From positions 1 to 37,313 of the forward strand of contig LNEW01000196.1 of assembly GCA_001464375.1 (NCBI GenBank): a DNA stretch of 37,313 nt, given 5' to 3'. The position numbers and the translations under genes were made by a program. The notes beneath the pieces were generated by a model. It was given only the letters and a program-made list of their open reading frames with translations. It was not told where the DNA came from and searched no databases. Numbering within the stretch: position 1 is the first letter of the stretch; each line of letters starts with the position of its first letter. This DNA comes from Rhodospirillales bacterium Ga0074136. Its GTDB lineage: Bacteria; Pseudomonadota; Alphaproteobacteria; Acetobacterales; Acetobacteraceae. Shown piece after piece: positions 27,134 to 36,575 of this stretch.

Positions 27134-30100
27134 ATGGCCGGCTGGCAGTTCTGGATCGATCGCGGCGGCACCTTCACCGATATCGTCGCCCGCGACCCCG
27201 AGGGGCGCCTGTCCACCCGCAAGCTGCTGTCGGAGAATCCCGAGCGGTATCGCGACGCCGCCGTGGCCGGTATCCGGGAGGTGCTGGGCATCGCACCCGG
27301 CGCCCCTGTGCCACCGGGCGTGATCGAGGCGGTGAAGATGGGCACCACGGTCGCCACCAATGCGCTGCTGGAGCGCAAGGGCGAGCGCGTGCTGCTGCTG
27401 GTCAACCGCGGCTTCGCCGACATGCTGCGGATCGGCAACCAGGCGCGGCCACGGTTGTTCGACCTCGATGTCCGCCTGCCGCAGCTGCTGCACGAACGGG
27501 TCGCCGAGATCGGCGGCCGCGTCGCGGTGGATGGCACCGAGATCGAACCGCTGGACGAGGCCGCCGCCCGCGCCGCGCTGAAGGCAGGCTTCGACGACGG
27601 CATCCGCGCCGTCGCCATCGTGCTGATGCATGCCTGGGCGCACCCGGAGCACGAGCGCCGCCTGGGCGCCATCGCGCGGGAGGAAGGCTTCCCCCAGGTC
27701 TCGCTGAGCCATCAGGCGAGCCCGCTGCCGCGCATCGTCCCGCGCGGCGACACCACGGTGGTGGATGCCTATCTGTCGCCCGTGCTGCGCCGCTACGTGG
27801 ACCAGGTGGCGTCGGAACTGCCCGGCGTGCGGCTTTATTTCATGCAGTCCAATGGCGGGCTGACCGAGGCTGGGCGCTTCCAGGGCAAGGACGCGATCCT
27901 GTCCGGGCCTGCCGGCGGCATCGTCGGCGCGGCGCGCACCGCGGCGATGGGCGGTTTCGACCGCATCATCGGCTTCGACATGGGCGGCACCAGCACCGAT
28001 GTCGCGCTCTATGCCGGCGAATTCGAACGCGCCTTCGAGACCGAGGTCGCCGGCGTGCGCATGCGCGCGCCCATGATGGCGATCAACACGGTGGCCGCCG
28101 GTGGCGGGTCGATCCTGCATTTCGACGGGGCGCGCATGCGCGTCGGGCCGGATTCCGCGGGCGCGGTGCCGGGTCCGGCCTGCTACCGCCGCGGCGGGCC
28201 GCTGGCAGTGACCGACGCGAACGTCATGGTCGGCAAGATTCAGCCACGGCACTTCCCGGCGATCTTCGGCCCCAATGGCGACCAGCCGCTGGATGCCGGG
28301 ATCGTGCGCGAGCAATTCGCCGCGCTGGCGGCGCAGATCGCCACGGCGACCGGCACGCCGCAGGATCCGCGCCGCGTGGCGGAGGGCTTCCTGCGCATCG
28401 CCGTCGCCAACATGGCCAATGCCATCAAGCAGGTCAGCATCCAGAAGGGCCACGACGCCACGCGCTTCGCGCTGCAATGCTTCGGCGGCGCCGGCGGGCA
28501 GCATGCCTGCCTGGTTGCGGATGCGCTGGGCATGGAGACGGTGTTCATCCACCCCTTCGCCGGCGTGCTCTCAGCCTACGGCATGGGGCTCGCGGACCAG
28601 GCGGCGATCCGCGAGGGCGCGGTGGAGGCGCCGCTCTCGGCGGACACCATGGATGGCCTTGGCGCACGGCTCGATGCGCTGGCGGCGGAAGGCCGCGCGG
28701 AGCTGGCACGGCAGGGCGCCGACCCGGCGCGGCTGCAGGTCGCCAGCCGGCTGCACCTGCGCTACGCGGGCACGGATGCGTTCCTGCCCGTTCCGTTCGG
28801 CGACCACGCCACGGTGCTCGAAGCCTTCACCGACGCGCATCGCCGCCGGTTCGGCTTCGCGACCCCCGAACGCGAGGTGGTTGTGGAAGCCTGCATCGCC
28901 GAGGTCACCATGCCCGGCGAGCGCGTGGTGGAACCCACCCTGCCCGAACGCGGCGACGGCCAGCCGGAACCGATCGACACGGTCGAGATGTGGAGCGAGG
29001 GCGCGCTGCACGCCGCGCCGCTGTTCGACCGCGACGCGCTGCTGGTCGGCGACCTCATTGCCGGCCCGGCGCTGATCCGCGAGGCGATCGCCACCACCGT
29101 GCTGGAACCCGGCTGGACGGCGGAGCTCACCGCGCTCGATCATCTGGTGCTGCGGCGGACCCAGCCGCGCGCGGCTGCCCTGGCCGCCACGGGCGACCGG
29201 CCGGACCCGGTGATGCTGGAACTGTTCAACAACCTGTTCATGAACGTGGCCGAGCAGGCCGGCGCGGTGCTGCAGAACACCTCGCTCAGCGTGAACATCA
29301 AGGAACGGCTCGACTTCTCCTGCGCCGTCTTCGATGCGACCGGCGGGCTGGTGGCGAACGCGCCGCACGTGCCGGTGCACCTGGGCGCGATGGGCGAGAG
29401 CGTGCGCACGGTGATCCGGTCGCGCAGCGCCACGCTGAGGCCCGGCGATGTGGTGGCGCTGAACAACCCGTCGAACGGCGGCACGCACCTGCCCGATGTC
29501 ACGGTCATCACCCCGGTCTTCGACACGGCTGGCCAGGAGGTGCTGTTCTTTGTCGGATCGCGCGGCCACCACGCTGATATTGGCGGGTTGACGCCCGGTT
29601 CGACGCCGCCGGGGTCGAAGACACTGGAGGAGGAAGGCGTCGTCATCGACGACTTCCTGCTGGTCGATGGCGGCCGCTTCCGCGAGGCCGAGTTCCGCGC
29701 GCTGCTGGCAGGCGCGACCTGGCCCGCGCGCAGCCCCGACGTGAACGTGGCCGACATCAAGGCGCAGGTCGCGTCCAACGAGAAGGCCGTGCAGGAATTG
29801 CAGCGCGCCGTCGCGGAATTCGGCCTGCCCACCGTGCGCGCCTACATGACGCACGTGATGGACAATGCCGAGGAAAGCGTCCGGCGCGTTCTGGAACGCC
29901 TGCCCGACGGCGCGTTCGCCACCACCATCGACGACGGCACGCCGCTGCGCGTGGCGGTGCGCGTGGACCATGCGAAGCGGCGCGCCGTCATTGACTTCAC
30001 CGGCACCGGTCCGCAGCGGCCCGACAACTTCAACGCGCCATCGGCCGTCTGCCGCGCCGTGGTGCTGTACTGCTTCCGCTGCCTGGTCGGTGAGGACATC

Positions 30101-30736
30101 CCGCTGAACGATGGCTGCCTCAAGCCGCTGGAGATCATCATCCCCGAGGGCACCTTCCTGTCGCCGCGCCCTGGTGCAGCGGTGGTGGCCGGCAATACCG
30201 AAGTCTCGCAGATGACCTGCAACGCGCTGCTGGCGGCACTCGGCGCCTGTGCCTCGGCGCAGGCCACCATGAACAACCTGCTGTTCGGCGATGCCACCTA
30301 CCAATACTACGAGACCATCTGCGGCGGCATCGGCGCCGGCCCCGGCTTCAACGGCGCGGGCCCGATCCAGACGCACATGACCAACACCCGCATGACCGAC
30401 CCGGAAATCCTCGAACTGCGCTACCCCGTGCGGCTCGAGGAATTCGCCATCCGCCGCGGCTCCGGTGGCGCGGGCCAGTGGCACGGCGGCGACGGGTCGC
30501 GCCGGCGCATTCGCTTCCTGCGGCCGATGGAGGCGGTGATCGTCGCCTCCCGCCGCACCGTCGCACCGCACGGCCTCCAGGGCGGCGCCGATGGCGCGGC
30601 CGGGCGGCAATGGGTGGAACGCGGCGACGGCAGCGTCCAGGTGCTGCGCGGCAGCGACCGCGCCAGCCTCCAGCCCGGCGATGTCTTCGGACTGGAAACC
30701 CCAGGTGGCGGCGGCTGGGGCACGCCGGCCGCGTGA
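27134..30736 (+). CDS. 5-oxoprolinase / hydantoinase, HyuA-HyuB fusion
   Basis: This 1200-residue protein is a fused two-domain enzyme. Residues 1-200 are Hydant_A_N, starting with the phosphate-binding DRGGTFTD (9-16). About 200-500 is the Hydantoinase_A ATPase ([19 protein letters not shown]). About 690-1190 is Hydantoinase_B ([60 protein letters not shown] end). Fused proteins of this size are usually ATP-dependent 5-oxoprolinases, opening pyroglutamate to glutamate. Hydantoinase or another lactam substrate remains possible. Start ATG is at 27134 with AAGGGG about 8 nt upstream. The stop overlaps the next gene start as GTGA. Confidence 0.92.
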   Translation: MAGWQFWIDRGGTFTDIVARDPEGRLSTRKLLSENPERYRDAAVAGIREVLGIAPGAPVPPGVIEAVKMGTTVATNALLERKGERVLLLVNRGFADMLRIGNQARPRLFDLDVRLPQLLHERVAEIGGRVAVDGTEIEPLDEAAARAALKAGFDDGIRAVAIVLMHAWAHPEHERRLGAIAREEGFPQVSLSHQASPLPRIVPRGDTTVVDAYLSPVLRRYVDQVASELPGVRLYFMQSNGGLTEAGRFQGKDAILSGPAGGIVGAARTAAMGGFDRIIGFDMGGTSTDVALYAGEFERAFETEVAGVRMRAPMMAINTVAAGGGSILHFDGARMRVGPDSAGAVPGPACYRRGGPLAVTDANVMVGKIQPRHFPAIFGPNGDQPLDAGIVREQFAALAAQIATATGTPQDPRRVAEGFLRIAVANMANAIKQVSIQKGHDATRFALQCFGGAGGQHACLVADALGMETVFIHPFAGVLSAYGMGLADQAAIREGAVEAPLSADTMDGLGARLDALAAEGRAELARQGADPARLQVASRLHLRYAGTDAFLPVPFGDHATVLEAFTDAHRRRFGFATPEREVVVEACIAEVTMPGERVVEPTLPERGDGQPEPIDTVEMWSEGALHAAPLFDRDALLVGDLIAGPALIREAIATTVLEPGWTAELTALDHLVLRRTQPRAAALAATGDRPDPVMLELFNNLFMNVAEQAGAVLQNTSLSVNIKERLDFSCAVFDATGGLVANAPHVPVHLGAMGESVRTVIRSRSATLRPGDVVALNNPSNGGTHLPDVTVITPVFDTAGQEVLFFVGSRGHHADIGGLTPGSTPPGSKTLEEEGVVIDDFLLVDGGRFREAEFRALLAGATWPARSPDVNVADIKAQVASNEKAVQELQRAVAEFGLPTVRAYMTHVMDNAEESVRRVLERLPDGAFATTIDDGTPLRVAVRVDHAKRRAVIDFTGTGPQRPDNFNAPSAVCRAVVLYCFRCLVGEDIPLNDGCLKPLEIIIPEGTFLSPRPGAAVVAGNTEVSQMTCNALLAALGACASAQATMNNLLFGDATYQYYETICGGIGAGPGFNGAGPIQTHMTNTRMTDPEILELRYPVRLEEFAIRRGSGGAGQWHGGDGSRRRIRFLRPMEAVIVASRRTVAPHGLQGGADGAAGRQWVERGDGSVQVLRGSDRASLQPGDVFGLETPGGGGWGTPAA

Positions 30737-33582
30737 CGCGCCGCGCTGCCCTTGCGCTGGGCATGCTGCCGCTGGCGCTGCTGCTGCTGGCCTGGGTCGG
30801 CCCGCGCCTGCTGGATGGCGAGGCGCAGCGCGACCGCGTGGCGGCGATTGCCACCGCGCGGCTCGGCCGGACCGTCACGCTGGACGGACCGCTGCGCCTG
30901 ACGCTGCTGCCGCAGCCGATGGTCGAGGCCTCGGCAGTGCGCGTCGATGACACGGATGGCGATGGCATCGGCGTATCGGCCCGCGCGCTGCGCCTGCGCC
31001 TGGGGCTGTTGCCCTTGCTGCTCGGCCGGCTGGAGCCGCGCGACCTGGTTCTGGTCGGCGCCGAGATCCGCCTGCCCTGGCCACCGCCGAGTATCGGTGC
31101 GCTGCGCCCGCCACCCTGGCTGGTGGAATTCGATGCGCGCATCGAGGACAGCCGCGTCGCCATCGGCGGCGCGGTACTGGACGGTGTCGCGGCGCGCCTG
31201 GCCGCGCCCGGGCCGCTCGACGCCGTGCGCACCGAGGGCAGCTTCACCTGGCAGGGCGCGCCGGTGCGCTTCGAGGCGGTGCTGGGGCGCCCCGGCTACG
31301 ACGGCGCCGCGACACTCGATGTCGCGCTCTCGCTGCAGGGCGCGGGGGCCAACGCACGCGGCGTGGTCGTGGCCGAAGGCGGCTTCGAGGGACGGATCGA
31401 GGCAGCGGGGCCGGACCTCGCGGCGCTGATCGCCTCGGCGCCCGGCCCGTTCCGCGCCGCGGGGCGGCTGGTGGTGACCGGCGAACTCGCAGCGGCCGAT
31501 GACCTGGCGCTCGACCTCGGGGGTGTGACCGGGCGGGCGGCGGCGACCTTCCGCTTCGCGCCGGCGCCGCGGCTCGACATCGCGCTGGCGTTGGCGAGGC
31601 TCGACCTCGGAGCCTGGATCGCGGCGCTGCGTGGCGCCGCCGCGCCGCCGCTGCCGGTCGGGCTCGACATCTCGGCCGAGGCGGCGTCCTACGCCGGGTA
31701 TACGCTGCGCCGCCTGCGCGGGGGGGTCTTCCGCGAGGCCGACAGGCTGACGCTGACCGACCTTGCCGTGCTGCTGCCGGGCGATGCGCAGGTCGAGGGC
31801 GCGGGTGCCACGCATGGGCAGCGGCTCGAACTTGGCTTGCGCTTCTCGGGCCCCAGCCTGCGCGCCACGGCCGGCGCCTTCGGCCTGCCGGTGGATCGCT
31901 TCGATCCCGCCGCGCTGCGCGCCTTCGAAGGTCATGCGCGGATCGAGCTGGACGGCCCGCAGGTCGGCGTGCCGGAACTGGCCGCGACCATCGATCGCTC
32001 GCGGGTCAGCGGCGCCGGCGTGCTGCGCTTTGGCGCGCGGCCTGCGCTCGGGCTCGGCCTGACCTTCGACCGGCTCGACCTCGATGCGTTGTTGCCGCCG
32101 GGCGGCGACTGGGCGGAGGCGCTGCGCACGCCACCCGGCTTCGACGCCAACCTGCGCATTGCCGCCGATGCGCTGGCCTGGGGCGGCATGGCGGCGGAAC
32201 GCGTGGCGCTCGACGCCGTGCTCGAGGCCGGGCGGATCGGGCTGAGGCGCCTGTCCGCGCGCGTCGGGGGCGCGGACGTGACACTGGCCGGCACGGTCGT
32301 GCCTGGCGCGACGCCGCGCTTCGCGGAGCTGGGGCTGGAGGTGGCGGCGGCATCGGGCACGGGCCTCGCCGAATTGCTGGCGCCGCGCCTGGCGCTTCCG
32401 CCGGCGCTGGCTGCGTTGCCGCTGCACCTGCGCGTGACCGGCGGCGGCCCCGGCGATGCGCTGGCGCTGGCGGTCGAGGGCGAGCTCGGCGAATTGCGCG
32501 CCGAGGGCCAGGCCAGCTTCAACCTGGGCCAGGGGCGGGCGACCGGGACGCTCACGCTGCGTCATCCCGGCGCGCCGCGGCTGTTCATGCTGCTGGGCGC
32601 CCGGGGGCCGCCGACATGGCTGGGCGAGGGATCCTTCGCGCTGATCGCCGCGCTGTCCGGCGGCACCGCGGGGATCACGGCGGAGAGCCTGGACCTGGTG
32701 GCCGGCGGCTTGCGCCTGCGCGGGCCGCTGGCGCTGGCACTGGATGGCGCGCGGCCCCGGCTGACCGGGCGGCTGGCGGCGGAGCGCCTGCCACTGCCCG
32801 GCCTGTCGCCACGCGGCACGGATCCGGTCGACCTTGGTGCGCTGGCTGCGGTTGATGCCGAGCTGGCGCTGGAGGCGATTGAGCTGGTCCTGCCGCAGCT
32901 TCCCCCGCTGCGCGGTGCGAGCGCCCGCCTGCTGCTGGCCGAGGGACGGCTGGCGCTGGAGGATATCCGGGCAACGCTGGGCGGCGGTGTGCTCGATGGG
33001 CGCCTTGCGCTCGATTCGACCGTGCAGCCACCGATGCTCTCGGGCGCGCTGGGCTTGGCCGGCGCGGCGCTGGGCGCGCCGCTGTTCGGCACGCCCTTCG
33101 ATATCGCCGCCGGCCAGGTCGAGGCGCAGGGCAGGTTTTCCGCCAGCGGCCACGCGCCGGCGGCGCTGCTGGCTACGCTGGCGGGCGAGGGCCGGATCGG
33201 CGTGGCCAATGGCGTGCTGTCCGGCGTGGCGTTGGGCAATGCCGCCAGTGCTGCCGCGAATGAGGATTTCGCCGCCGCCGAGGCCGGCGTGCGCGAGGCG
33301 CTGGCCGGCGGCGCGACCGCGCTCGACCGGTTGGAGGGCGGCTGGCGCGCGACCGGTGGCGTGGTGACGCTGGATGGCGTGCGGATCGTGGCGGAGGGCG
33401 GCGCCACCGGCGCGCTGGAAGGCAGCCTGGATGTCGCGCGCGGCGGCATCGACCTGCGCTTCCTGGTGCAGCCCGGCCCGGCCGAGGCGCCGCCGATCGG
33501 GCTGCGAGTGACCGGACCGGCCGAGACGCCGCGGCGCCAGCCGGAGGTCGCCGCCTGGTCGCGCTGGCGGGCGGAGCGGTAG
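30733..33582 (+). CDS. AsmA family protein
   Basis: The product has 949 residues starting at GTG 30733. An N-terminal membrane anchor (about 8-23, [16 protein letters not shown]) precedes the AsmA-type start: [40 protein letters not shown] long repetitive beta-rich region then follows, with the AsmA_2-like C-terminal [26 protein letters not shown]-type ending and the [34 protein letters not shown] segment. AsmA-like proteins are repeating-beta-groove proteins, implicated in moving lipids across the periplasm and in outer-membrane homeostasis. It overlaps the oplA stop by 4 nt and abuts the converging RHH gene with no base between the two stops. Confidence 0.88.
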   Translation: MTRRAALALGMLPLALLLLAWVGPRLLDGEAQRDRVAAIATARLGRTVTLDGPLRLTLLPQPMVEASAVRVDDTDGDGIGVSARALRLRLGLLPLLLGRLEPRDLVLVGAEIRLPWPPPSIGALRPPPWLVEFDARIEDSRVAIGGAVLDGVAARLAAPGPLDAVRTEGSFTWQGAPVRFEAVLGRPGYDGAATLDVALSLQGAGANARGVVVAEGGFEGRIEAAGPDLAALIASAPGPFRAAGRLVVTGELAAADDLALDLGGVTGRAAATFRFAPAPRLDIALALARLDLGAWIAALRGAAAPPLPVGLDISAEAASYAGYTLRRLRGGVFREADRLTLTDLAVLLPGDAQVEGAGATHGQRLELGLRFSGPSLRATAGAFGLPVDRFDPAALRAFEGHARIELDGPQVGVPELAATIDRSRVSGAGVLRFGARPALGLGLTFDRLDLDALLPPGGDWAEALRTPPGFDANLRIAADALAWGGMAAERVALDAVLEAGRIGLRRLSARVGGADVTLAGTVVPGATPRFAELGLEVAAASGTGLAELLAPRLALPPALAALPLHLRVTGGGPGDALALAVEGELGELRAEGQASFNLGQGRATGTLTLRHPGAPRLFMLLGARGPPTWLGEGSFALIAALSGGTAGITAESLDLVAGGLRLRGPLALALDGARPRLTGRLAAERLPLPGLSPRGTDPVDLGALAAVDAELALEAIELVLPQLPPLRGASARLLLAEGRLALEDIRATLGGGVLDGRLALDSTVQPPMLSGALGLAGAALGAPLFGTPFDIAAGQVEAQGRFSASGHAPAALLATLAGEGRIGVANGVLSGVALGNAASAAANEDFAAAEAGVREALAGGATALDRLEGGWRATGGVVTLDGVRIVAEGGATGALEGSLDVARGGIDLRFLVQPGPAEAPPIGLRVTGPAETPRRQPEVAAWSRWRAER

Positions 33583-33801
33583 TCAGCCCGGCGGGCGTGT
33601 GTGCAACGCAAAGACGCGCAGCGTGCTCGCGAGCGGCGCCTCCGGCGGGCGCGAGGCGTCGAGGTCTGCGACCAGCGCAGCGAGGCTGATGCCGCGCGCC
33701 GCCGCCTCGCGGTCCAGCACCGCCCAGAAGGCCGGTTCCAGCGCCACCGAGGTACGATGGCCGGCCAGGCTGAAGGACCGCTTGGCCAGGTGCGGCTTCA
33801 C
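33583..33801 (-). CDS. Ribbon-helix-helix domain protein
   Basis: The product has 72 residues. It begins KRSFSLAGHRTSVALEPAFWAVLDREAAARGISLAALVADLDASR. This is the RHH_4-type arrangement, with a beta strand carrying the DNA-contacting residues (HRTSVALE) followed by two helices. Such small proteins occur widely in alphaproteobacteria and are mostly uncharacterised. It may be a DNA-binding regulator. Its GTG start overlaps the fumC stop as GTGA, so it is translated with the fumarase operon. Its target is unknown. Confidence 0.8.
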   Translation of the reverse strand: MKPHLAKRSFSLAGHRTSVALEPAFWAVLDREAAARGISLAALVADLDASRPPEAPLASTLRVFALHTRPPG

Positions 33802-35210
33802 CCGCTGGCGTCCGGCGCGCCGCCCGGGCGCAGCATGTCCTGCGGGCGGACCCAGCGGTCGAAATCCTCGGGCGCGACATGGCCGAGCCGGGCGGCGGCG
33901 TCGCGCAGCGTGAGGTCCTCGGCAAGCGCGAGCTTGGCGATCTGCACCGCCTTGTCGTAGCCGATGTGCGGGTTGAGCGCGGTAACCAGCATCAGCGACT
34001 TCGCCACCTGGTTGGCGATGCGCGCGAGGTTGGGCTCCAGCTTCGCGACCATGTGCGTCGCGAAGGACCGCGCGGCGTCACCGAGCAGCGTGGTGCTCTC
34101 GAGCACCGCCTGGATGATCACGGGCTTGAAGACGTTGAGCTCGAGGTGCCCCTGCGCGCCGGCGAAGGTGACGGTGGTCTGGTTCCCCATGACGCGGGCG
34201 CAGACCATGGTCAACGCCTCGGACTGCGTCGGGTTGGTCTTGCCGGGCATGATGCTGCTGGAGAGTCCGTCGGCGGGGATGATGAGTTCGCCGAAGCCGC
34301 CGCGCGGGCCCGATCCCATCAGCCGAATGTCGTTGGCGATCTTGTTGAGCGAGACGGCCAGCGTGTTGAGCGCGCCGTGCAGTTCCACGAAGGCGTCATG
34401 CGCGGCCATGCCCTCGGACTTGTCCGGGTTCGGGGCGAAGGCCTCCCCGGTGCGATCGGCCAGCACGGCGCAGAAGACGTCGTCGAAGTCGGGATGGCGG
34501 TTGAGCCCGGTGCCGGCCGCGGTGCCGCCCTGCGGCAGCAGCAGAAGGCGCGGGAGGGTGTCGCTCACGCGCGCGATGCCGTTCTCCACCTGGCGCGCCC
34601 AGGTGGAGAATGCGCCGCCCAGCGTGACGGGCACCGCATCCATCAGGTGGGTGCGGCCGAGCTTGACGATGGCGGCGTAGTCTTCCGCCTTGCGCGTCAG
34701 GGCGGCGTGCAGCGCGGCGAGGCCCGGCAGCAGCCGCGCGCGCAGCGCCGCGACGGCGGCGATGTGCATCACCGTGGGGAAGCTGTCATTCGACGACTGG
34801 CCGCGGTTGACATGGTCGTTCGGATGAACGGGAGCGCGCGAGCCGAGCGGCTGGCCGAGCGCGAGGTTGGCGCGGTTCGCGATCACCTCGTTGGCGTTCA
34901 TGTTGGTCTGGGTGCCGGACCCCGTCTGCCAGACCGGCAGCGGGAAGTCCGCGTCGCGCAGGCCTTCGGCAACGTCGAGCGCGGCGGCCTTGATCGGCTC
35001 GGCGATGGCGTCAGGGAGTTCGCCCAGGCGGCGATTCGCCTCGGCAGCCGCCCACTTTTGCAGGCCGGTGGCGCGGATCACGCCGGGGTCGAGCCGCCCA
35101 TCGCCGATCGCGAACAAGGCACGGGCGCGTTCGGTCTGTGGGCCCCAATGGCGGTCGGCCGGGATCTCGATGGTGCCGAGGCTGTCGGTTTCCGTGCGCG
35201 TGGCTGTCAT
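33798..35210 (-). CDS. fumC: Class II fumarate hydratase FumC
   Basis: FumC is the iron-independent fumarase of the TCA cycle, interconverting fumarate and malate. Start ATG at 35210 gives 470 residues. Signature segments are QTGSGTQTNMNANEVIANRA, HPNDHVNRGQSSNDSFPTVMH, the catalytic-base region KLGRTHLMDAVP (His188), and the SS loop GLSSSIMPGKTNPTQSEA (nucleophile-region Ser318). The loop reads KTNPTQSEA where many FumC proteins have KVNPTQCEA. The aspartase/argininosuccinate family is less likely, given the FumC-specific NDHVN. It lies 17 nt after the VOC gene and overlaps the RHH gene. Confidence 0.97.
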   Translation of the reverse strand: MTATRTETDSLGTIEIPADRHWGPQTERARALFAIGDGRLDPGVIRATGLQKWAAAEANRRLGELPDAIAEPIKAAALDVAEGLRDADFPLPVWQTGSGTQTNMNANEVIANRANLALGQPLGSRAPVHPNDHVNRGQSSNDSFPTVMHIAAVAALRARLLPGLAALHAALTRKAEDYAAIVKLGRTHLMDAVPVTLGGAFSTWARQVENGIARVSDTLPRLLLLPQGGTAAGTGLNRHPDFDDVFCAVLADRTGEAFAPNPDKSEGMAAHDAFVELHGALNTLAVSLNKIANDIRLMGSGPRGGFGELIIPADGLSSSIMPGKTNPTQSEALTMVCARVMGNQTTVTFAGAQGHLELNVFKPVIIQAVLESTTLLGDAARSFATHMVAKLEPNLARIANQVAKSLMLVTALNPHIGYDKAVQIAKLALAEDLTLRDAAARLGHVAPEDFDRWVRPQDMLRPGGAPDASG

Positions 35211-35227
35211 GCGGACGATATGGGGCG

Positions 35228-35635
35228 TCAGGGGGCCTCGCCGTAGGTCGCGATCTCGATCAGGTTGCCGTCGGGGTCGCGGCAATAGACCGAGGTGATG
35301 GCGCCGAGGGCGCCGTCCTTGGCCACCGGTCCCTGTTCCACGGACACGCCGCAGCGCTGGAGATGCGCCAGCACCTGTTCGGCATCGACCGTGACGATGA
35401 AGCAGAGGTCGGCGGTACCCGGGACGCCGCCGCCGGTCCCGGTCCACCAATCCTGCTGCGTGGCCTCGACCGGGCGGAGGTTGATCTTCTGGCCGCCGAA
35501 TTTCAGCGCGGTGCGGTTGTGCGGGCCGAATTCCTCGACCTCCATGCCCAGCACGCGCTGGTACCAGGAGGCGGAGATGGTGACGTCCTTGCAGGTGACG
35601 ACCAGGTGGTCGAGGCGGTCCACGGCGAAACGCAT
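35228..35635 (-). CDS. VOC (glyoxalase/dioxygenase superfamily) protein
   Basis: The product has 135 residues forming one VOC module pair. It starts VDRLDHLVVTCKDVTISASWYQRVLGMEVEEFG and ends VYCRDPDGNLIEIATYGE, with the putative metal ligands His (DHLV) and Glu (LIEI). It resembles the small glyoxalase/bleomycin-resistance-like proteins, some annotated as VOC family virulence protein. The substrate is unknown. It is 17 nt upstream of fumC and 40 nt after ridA, in the same operon. Confidence 0.88.
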   Translation of the reverse strand: MRFAVDRLDHLVVTCKDVTISASWYQRVLGMEVEEFGPHNRTALKFGGQKINLRPVEATQQDWWTGTGGGVPGTADLCFIVTVDAEQVLAHLQRCGVSVEQGPVAKDGALGAITSVYCRDPDGNLIEIATYGEAP

Positions 35636-35675
35636 GTCTGCGATGCGGCGCGTTTACAGGCGCAGCGGCGGGAAG

Positions 35676-36071
35676 TCACGCCGGCCGGCGCGCGCGCCGC
35701 GCGGTGACCTCGATCTCGATCTTCATCGCGTCCGTCTGCAGGCCGGCATGGATCAGGGTGGAGGCGGGCTTCGCGCGGCCCAGGTAGCGCTTGACCACCG
35801 GCCAACAGGGTTCCCAGTCGGCGCGGTCGGGCACGATGAAGAGCACGCGCACCACGTCGTCCAGCGTGGCGCCGGCCTGGTCGAGCGCGGCGGCGATGTT
35901 GCGGAAGGTCTGGTCGGCCTGCGCCACCACGTCGGGTGCGATGGTCATGGTGGTGTAGTCGTAGCCGGTCGTGCCCGAGACCCAGATGTCGTCGCCGATG
36001 ACGACGGCGCGGGAATAGCCGATCTGCTCCTCGAATCGCGAGCCGGAGGAGATCAGGCGGCGTTCGGTCAT
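35676..36071 (-). CDS. RidA family protein
   Basis: The product has 131 residues of the YjgF/YER057c/UK114 family. Motifs include GYSRAVVIGDDIWVSGTTGYD, QADQTFRNIAAALDQAGATLDDVVRVLFIVPD, and a PASTLIHAGLQTDAMKIEIEVTA ending. RidA proper removes toxic enamine/imine intermediates. The key Arg of active RidA, usually in a PxRxxxxV context, is not in the expected form here (KPASTLIHAGLQ), so this is more likely one of the Rid paralogues with a different or unknown substrate. The start ATG at 36071 lies 10 nt after the DUF1272 stop. Confidence 0.88.
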   Translation of the reverse strand: MTERRLISSGSRFEEQIGYSRAVVIGDDIWVSGTTGYDYTTMTIAPDVVAQADQTFRNIAAALDQAGATLDDVVRVLFIVPDRADWEPCWPVVKRYLGRAKPASTLIHAGLQTDAMKIEIEVTARRARRPA

Positions 36072-36081
36072 GGCGTGGTGC

Positions 36082-36339
36082 TCATGCTGTTGTGGGGCCG
36101 CCGCAGCGCTCGGGGCGGTGCAGGCGTTCCGTACTGGCCGGAAATTTTTCGAGCCTCGCCGCCGGGCGGATCGGCCGCGGCACCAGGTTGCCGCCGCAAT
36201 TGGGACACAGCCCGCCGGGCAGGCGCGTGGCCGCGCAATCGGTGCACCAGGTGCATTCGAAGGAACAGATCAGCGCGTCGCGGCTGTCGGGCGGCAGGTC
36301 CCGCCCGCAGCATTCGCAATTGGGGCGGAGTGCGAGCAT
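36082..36339 (-). CDS. DUF1272 zinc-ribbon-like protein
   Basis: The product is 85 residues and Cys-rich: Cys at 8, 10, 11, 25, 29, 32, 35, 45 and 48. The sequence LRPNCECCGRDLPPDSRDALICSFECTWCTDC and CPNCGG define DUF1272, probably a small zinc-binding domain. The tail after about residue 55 is Pro/Arg-rich. The molecular role is unknown. Start ATG at 36339 overlaps the DUF2798 stop by one base (TGATG). Confidence 0.85.
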   Translation of the reverse strand: MLALRPNCECCGRDLPPDSRDALICSFECTWCTDCAATRLPGGLCPNCGGNLVPRPIRPAARLEKFPASTERLHRPERCGGPTTA

Positions 36340-36575
36340 CAGGGAACCGCCACCATGCGGGACACCATGCGGCGCACGACCGGCAGCACCACCAGCACGG
36401 TGGGAAAGGCGATGATCCAGGAAGTGACCCAGGCGATCGGCCAGGCGCCCAGCGCCATCCGCGAGAACCCGAGCGCCATGAAGGTCGACACGCCGGAGAT
36501 GATGATCGTCATGATCCCCGACAGGATGAAGCCCGTTACCGGCAGCGCGCAGCGCGCGGGCAGGCGGCCGCTCAT
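36339..36575 (-). CDS. DUF2798 small membrane protein
   Basis: The product has 78 residues with two membrane helices (about 12-34 and 42-66). The helix pattern [22 protein letters not shown] followed by [27 protein letters not shown] is typical of DUF2798. The function of the family is unknown. The start ATG overlaps the fumarase stop as ATGA, and the stop overlaps DUF1272, so it is translationally coupled to both. Confidence 0.87.
   Translation of the reverse strand: MSGRLPARCALPVTGFILSGIMTIIISGVSTFMALGFSRMALGAWPIAWVTSWIIAFPTVLVVLPVVRRMVSRMVAVP

Noticed and set aside
27008-28552. 514-codon minus-strand open frame opposite oplA
   Set aside because: It lies opposite the well-supported hydantoinase A domain and is repetitive Gln/His/Arg sequence.
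30421-33153. 910-codon minus-strand open frame opposite the AsmA-like gene
   Set aside because: It mirrors the plus-strand codon bias, has no recognisable domain, and the plus frame has a proper membrane anchor and AsmA start.
36068-36319. 83-codon minus-strand frame overlapping DUF1272
   Set aside because: It is the shifted frame of the Cys-rich DUF1272 gene and has no domain features.
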